NCBI RefSeq assembly: GCF_023684385.1
Contig: NZ_JAGSOJ010000004.1
Location: 558,001-622,000, forward strand
Direction of reading: 5' to 3'
Length of the DNA: 64,000 nucleotides
Source: Oceanirhabdus seepicola
GTDB taxonomy: Bacteria; Bacillota; Clostridia; Clostridiales; Clostridiaceae
This document shows positions 62,234 through 64,000 of the stretch, in pieces. Numbering within the stretch: the first letter of the stretch is position 1; each line of letters opens with the position of its first letter. Made by a program: the position numbers and the translations under genes. The notes beneath the pieces were generated by a model. It was not told the origin of the DNA. It saw nothing but the letters and a program-made list of their open reading frames with translations, and made no database searches.

Positions 62234-62971
62234 TTATCTTTCTTTATACATTTCAATAATATCTTCAGTATATCCACCATCAGTGGTATGAATATTTAGA
62301 GGTCTATCCCATTTAAGAAACTTCCCTCCATCTCGCTGTCCTTCAACCAAAACAATATTCGCCGCCTTCCCCTCACTGGGATGCACCATCCTTATTCGCT
62401 TTGGTTCTATCTTATATTTTCTCATAAGGGTTAATATGTCTACCATCCTATCCGGCCTGTGAACCATAAAAAACCTTCCATTATCCTTCAATAAATCTCT
62501 TGAAGCTGATATTACATCTTCAAGTGTGCACAATATCTCATGTCTAGCAATAGCATTTTTATCATTCTCGTTTATTATTCCAGAATTCTTTAGTTTATAT
62601 GGCGGATTCACCGTAACCACATCAAATCTTCCTAGTTTCTTCAATAATGACTTATTCTTCAAATCACCATGAGTGAAACTAATCTTATCTTGAAGTTTAT
62701 TATATTCAACCGATCTATTAGCCATATCAACAAACTCTTCTTGAATCTCAACTCCCACTATTTTTTTAGCTGAGGTCTTACCAGCTAATATAAAAGGAAT
62801 TATACCTGTTCCTGTGCATAAATCAACTACACTTCCTGCCTTCTTTATATTAGCAAAATTAGCTAATATAACAGCATCTACTCCGAATCTAAATCCTTCT
62901 GTTTTCTGTATAACATGTATACCTTTTAACTGTAAATCATCCAGTGTCTCTCCACTTTTTAAATTTTCCAT
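62234..62971 (-). CDS. trmN6: tRNA1(Val) (adenine37-N6)-methyltransferase-like protein
   Basis: A 245-residue SAM methyltransferase (YfiC/TrmN6 family). SAM motif VVDLCTGTGIIPFILA, acidic VGVEIQ, and catalytic NPPY (TVNPPYKLKNSG) are intact, preceded by the family's RFGVDAVILANF. It methylates N6 of A37 in a tRNA in E. coli; the Firmicutes form is assumed similar. It lies upstream of the TPR gene. Confidence 0.9.
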   Translation of the reverse strand: MENLKSGETLDDLQLKGIHVIQKTEGFRFGVDAVILANFANIKKAGSVVDLCTGTGIIPFILAGKTSAKKIVGVEIQEEFVDMANRSVEYNKLQDKISFTHGDLKNKSLLKKLGRFDVVTVNPPYKLKNSGIINENDKNAIARHEILCTLEDVISASRDLLKDNGRFFMVHRPDRMVDILTLMRKYKIEPKRIRMVHPSEGKAANIVLVEGQRDGGKFLKWDRPLNIHTTDGGYTEDIIEMYKER

Positions 62972-62986
62972 ATTTCACCTCTAATT

Positions 62987-63056
62987 AGGCATGTGAAAAT
63001 AAATAACAAGTCAAAGATAGGAAGTATACTGACTTGTTATTTATTTGAACTTGCCT
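62987..63056. repeat. Family C inverted repeat, copy 1
   Basis: AGGCATGTGAAAATAAATAAC and GTTATTTATTTGAACTTGCCT, outer arms of a 27-base near-perfect inverted repeat around AAAGATAGGAAGTATAC. One-arm matches occur at 10928-10943. Confidence 0.75.
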
Positions 63057-63114
63057 TATTTTGAGGCAGGAATAAATCTCCCACCTCAATCTTTTATCAT
63101 ATTATAATATGCTT

Positions 63115-64000
63115 CTAATTATTCTCTTCAATACTTTCAATTTCTTCTGTTTGTTCCGTTAGTTCTGATTCCTCTGAGTTATGGTCGTTGTCACTTGAAT
63201 TACTATCTTCATTATTTATTGTTTCTGATGTCTGGATTGGAAGTGCTTCTACTATTCCTCTAGCAAGTCCTGTAGCAATCTTCTCTTGATATTCTTTAGT
63301 ATTAAGCAACCTATCTTCATTTTCATTACTCAAGAATCCCATCTCAACTAATACAACTGGTACCTTTGACCAGTTAAATCCTGTAATATCCGTTCTAGGC
63401 TTTAACCCTCTATTATACATTCCAGCTTCCTTAACCATAGCATCAATCAATATCTTACCACATCTTTTGCTCTCATCATATATAGGCGCAGTATGTTTTG
63501 TTAAATCAGGTATTAACATTGATGCCCCATATGCTTTTGGAGTTCCTGCTGAATCAGCATGCATTCTTATTTCTAATGCTGCACCTACATTATTTCCAAT
63601 CTCCGCTCTCTCAACATTTCCAGGGCTTTCTTGGTGTGTTGTTTTTGTCATTACAACTTTATATCCTAAGTCCTCTAATTTCTCTTTTAATATCATAGAA
63701 ACATCCATTGCTATTATATACTCTGGTACCTTACTAAACTGTCCTGTAGCTCCTCCACCGTCTTTAATCTTCATATCACTAGATCCTGGAGCATTAGGTT
63801 CCTTCTCAAGGTTTGACCTATTACCATGTCCTGGATCAATTACTATAACATTATTACTAGGATCATATGTAACCTTCTTTACATTTGGATATGCTTCATC
63901 TACGTTACTCTTACCGCTTGATGTTTTTATTGTTTCTTCAATCTTATTTTCATCATTTTTAGTTTCATTTTTTAATGTTTCTTTTGAAACCTCTTTTTCA
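63115..64000 (-). CDS. N-acetylmuramoyl-L-alanine amidase (Amidase_3), 5' end beyond the window
   Basis: The frame is open from the window edge and carries at least 294 residues. After a charged Lys/Glu/Thr linker comes the catalytic domain: VIVIDPGHG (zinc His), EIRMHADSAG (zinc His) and VVLVEMGFLSNENE (catalytic Glu). It cuts the amide between muramic acid and the stem peptide of peptidoglycan. The tail (about the last 45 residues) is acidic and Ser/Glu/Asn-rich. Methionine at 63774 lies inside the domain and is not the start. The N-terminus, probably a signal or anchor, is cut off. Confidence 0.92.
   Translation of the reverse strand, partial: EKEVSKETLKNETKNDENKIEETIKTSSGKSNVDEAYPNVKKVTYDPSNNVIVIDPGHGNRSNLEKEPNAPGSSDMKIKDGGGATGQFSKVPEYIIAMDVSMILKEKLEDLGYKVVMTKTTHQESPGNVERAEIGNNVGAALEIRMHADSAGTPKAYGASMLIPDLTKHTAPIYDESKRCGKILIDAMVKEAGMYNRGLKPRTDITGFNWSKVPVVLVEMGFLSNENEDRLLNTKEYQEKIATGLARGIVEALPIQTSETINNEDSNSSDNDHNSEESELTEQTEEIESIEENN

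Overview
The window is low-GC, AT-rich Gram-positive DNA with strong GGAGG ribosome sites, short intergenic gaps and T-tailed hairpin terminators. Gene content points to an anaerobic, spore-forming Clostridium-like member of the Firmicutes: an AbrB/SpoVT-type regulator, a GH18 protein of spore-lytic type, HPr kinase, pyruvate carboxylase, an arginine deiminase operon, a DAP-type MurE, clostridial glutamine synthetase, Fe/Mn superoxide dismutase and rubredoxin. No rRNA, tRNA or CRISPR array was seen.

Layout. 1-10 kb: BlaI fragment with M56 sensor peptidase, ABC-F ATPase, a Zn/Cd efflux ATPase with its CadC-type repressor and operator, a SigV-RsiV pair, and a RelA/SpoT-domain protein. 10-25 kb: membrane proteins, an NSS symporter, an M28 lipoprotein peptidase, pyruvate carboxylase, a GH18 protein, a MATE exporter, a hydrolase and an MCP. 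25-36 kb: an orphan DUF1887 (Card1/Can2-like) CARF-nuclease, a Cys/His-rich YmaF protein, a DJ-1 protein, a NodB deacetylase, a CPBP protease, an MBL-LTD lipoprotein, HPr kinase, an antiporter with a PII-like partner, a cupin, SOD and an AraC/GyrI regulator. 36-42 kb: a NUDIX-MsrA operon, a second ECF sigma/anti-sigma module with membrane partners, and a nitroreductase. 42-46 kb is a scarred accessory patch with a TnpB-related gene, a broken HTH gene, a sigma/LRR chimera and an amidase fragment. 46-64 kb: DUF1540, rubredoxin, PAP2, a second antiporter, arcC-arcA-argF, a HesB-like gene, DUF1836, transaldolase, abrB, rsmI, murE, glnA, a TPR protein, trmN6 and an amidase that runs off the end.

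The most notable content is two selenoprotein genes that ordinary ORF calling breaks at in-frame TGA codons. One is an MsrA whose catalytic GCFW motif reads G-Sec-FW, translated from a start overlapping the NUDIX gene. The other is a HesB-like protein with Sec in place of its conserved Cys, with a compact SECIS hairpin downstream and a CsoR/CstR-like palindrome (TACCCC-CTA-GGGGTA) between promoter and ribosome site. Both concern sulfur, iron-sulfur or redox chemistry, as do SOD, DJ-1, rubredoxin and the nitroreductase nearby.

Other structure not explained by genes: a 130-bp dispersed element with long terminal inverted repeats that show compensatory changes between copies, two further small inverted-repeat families, and a cluster of DnaA boxes upstream of the DUF1836 gene.
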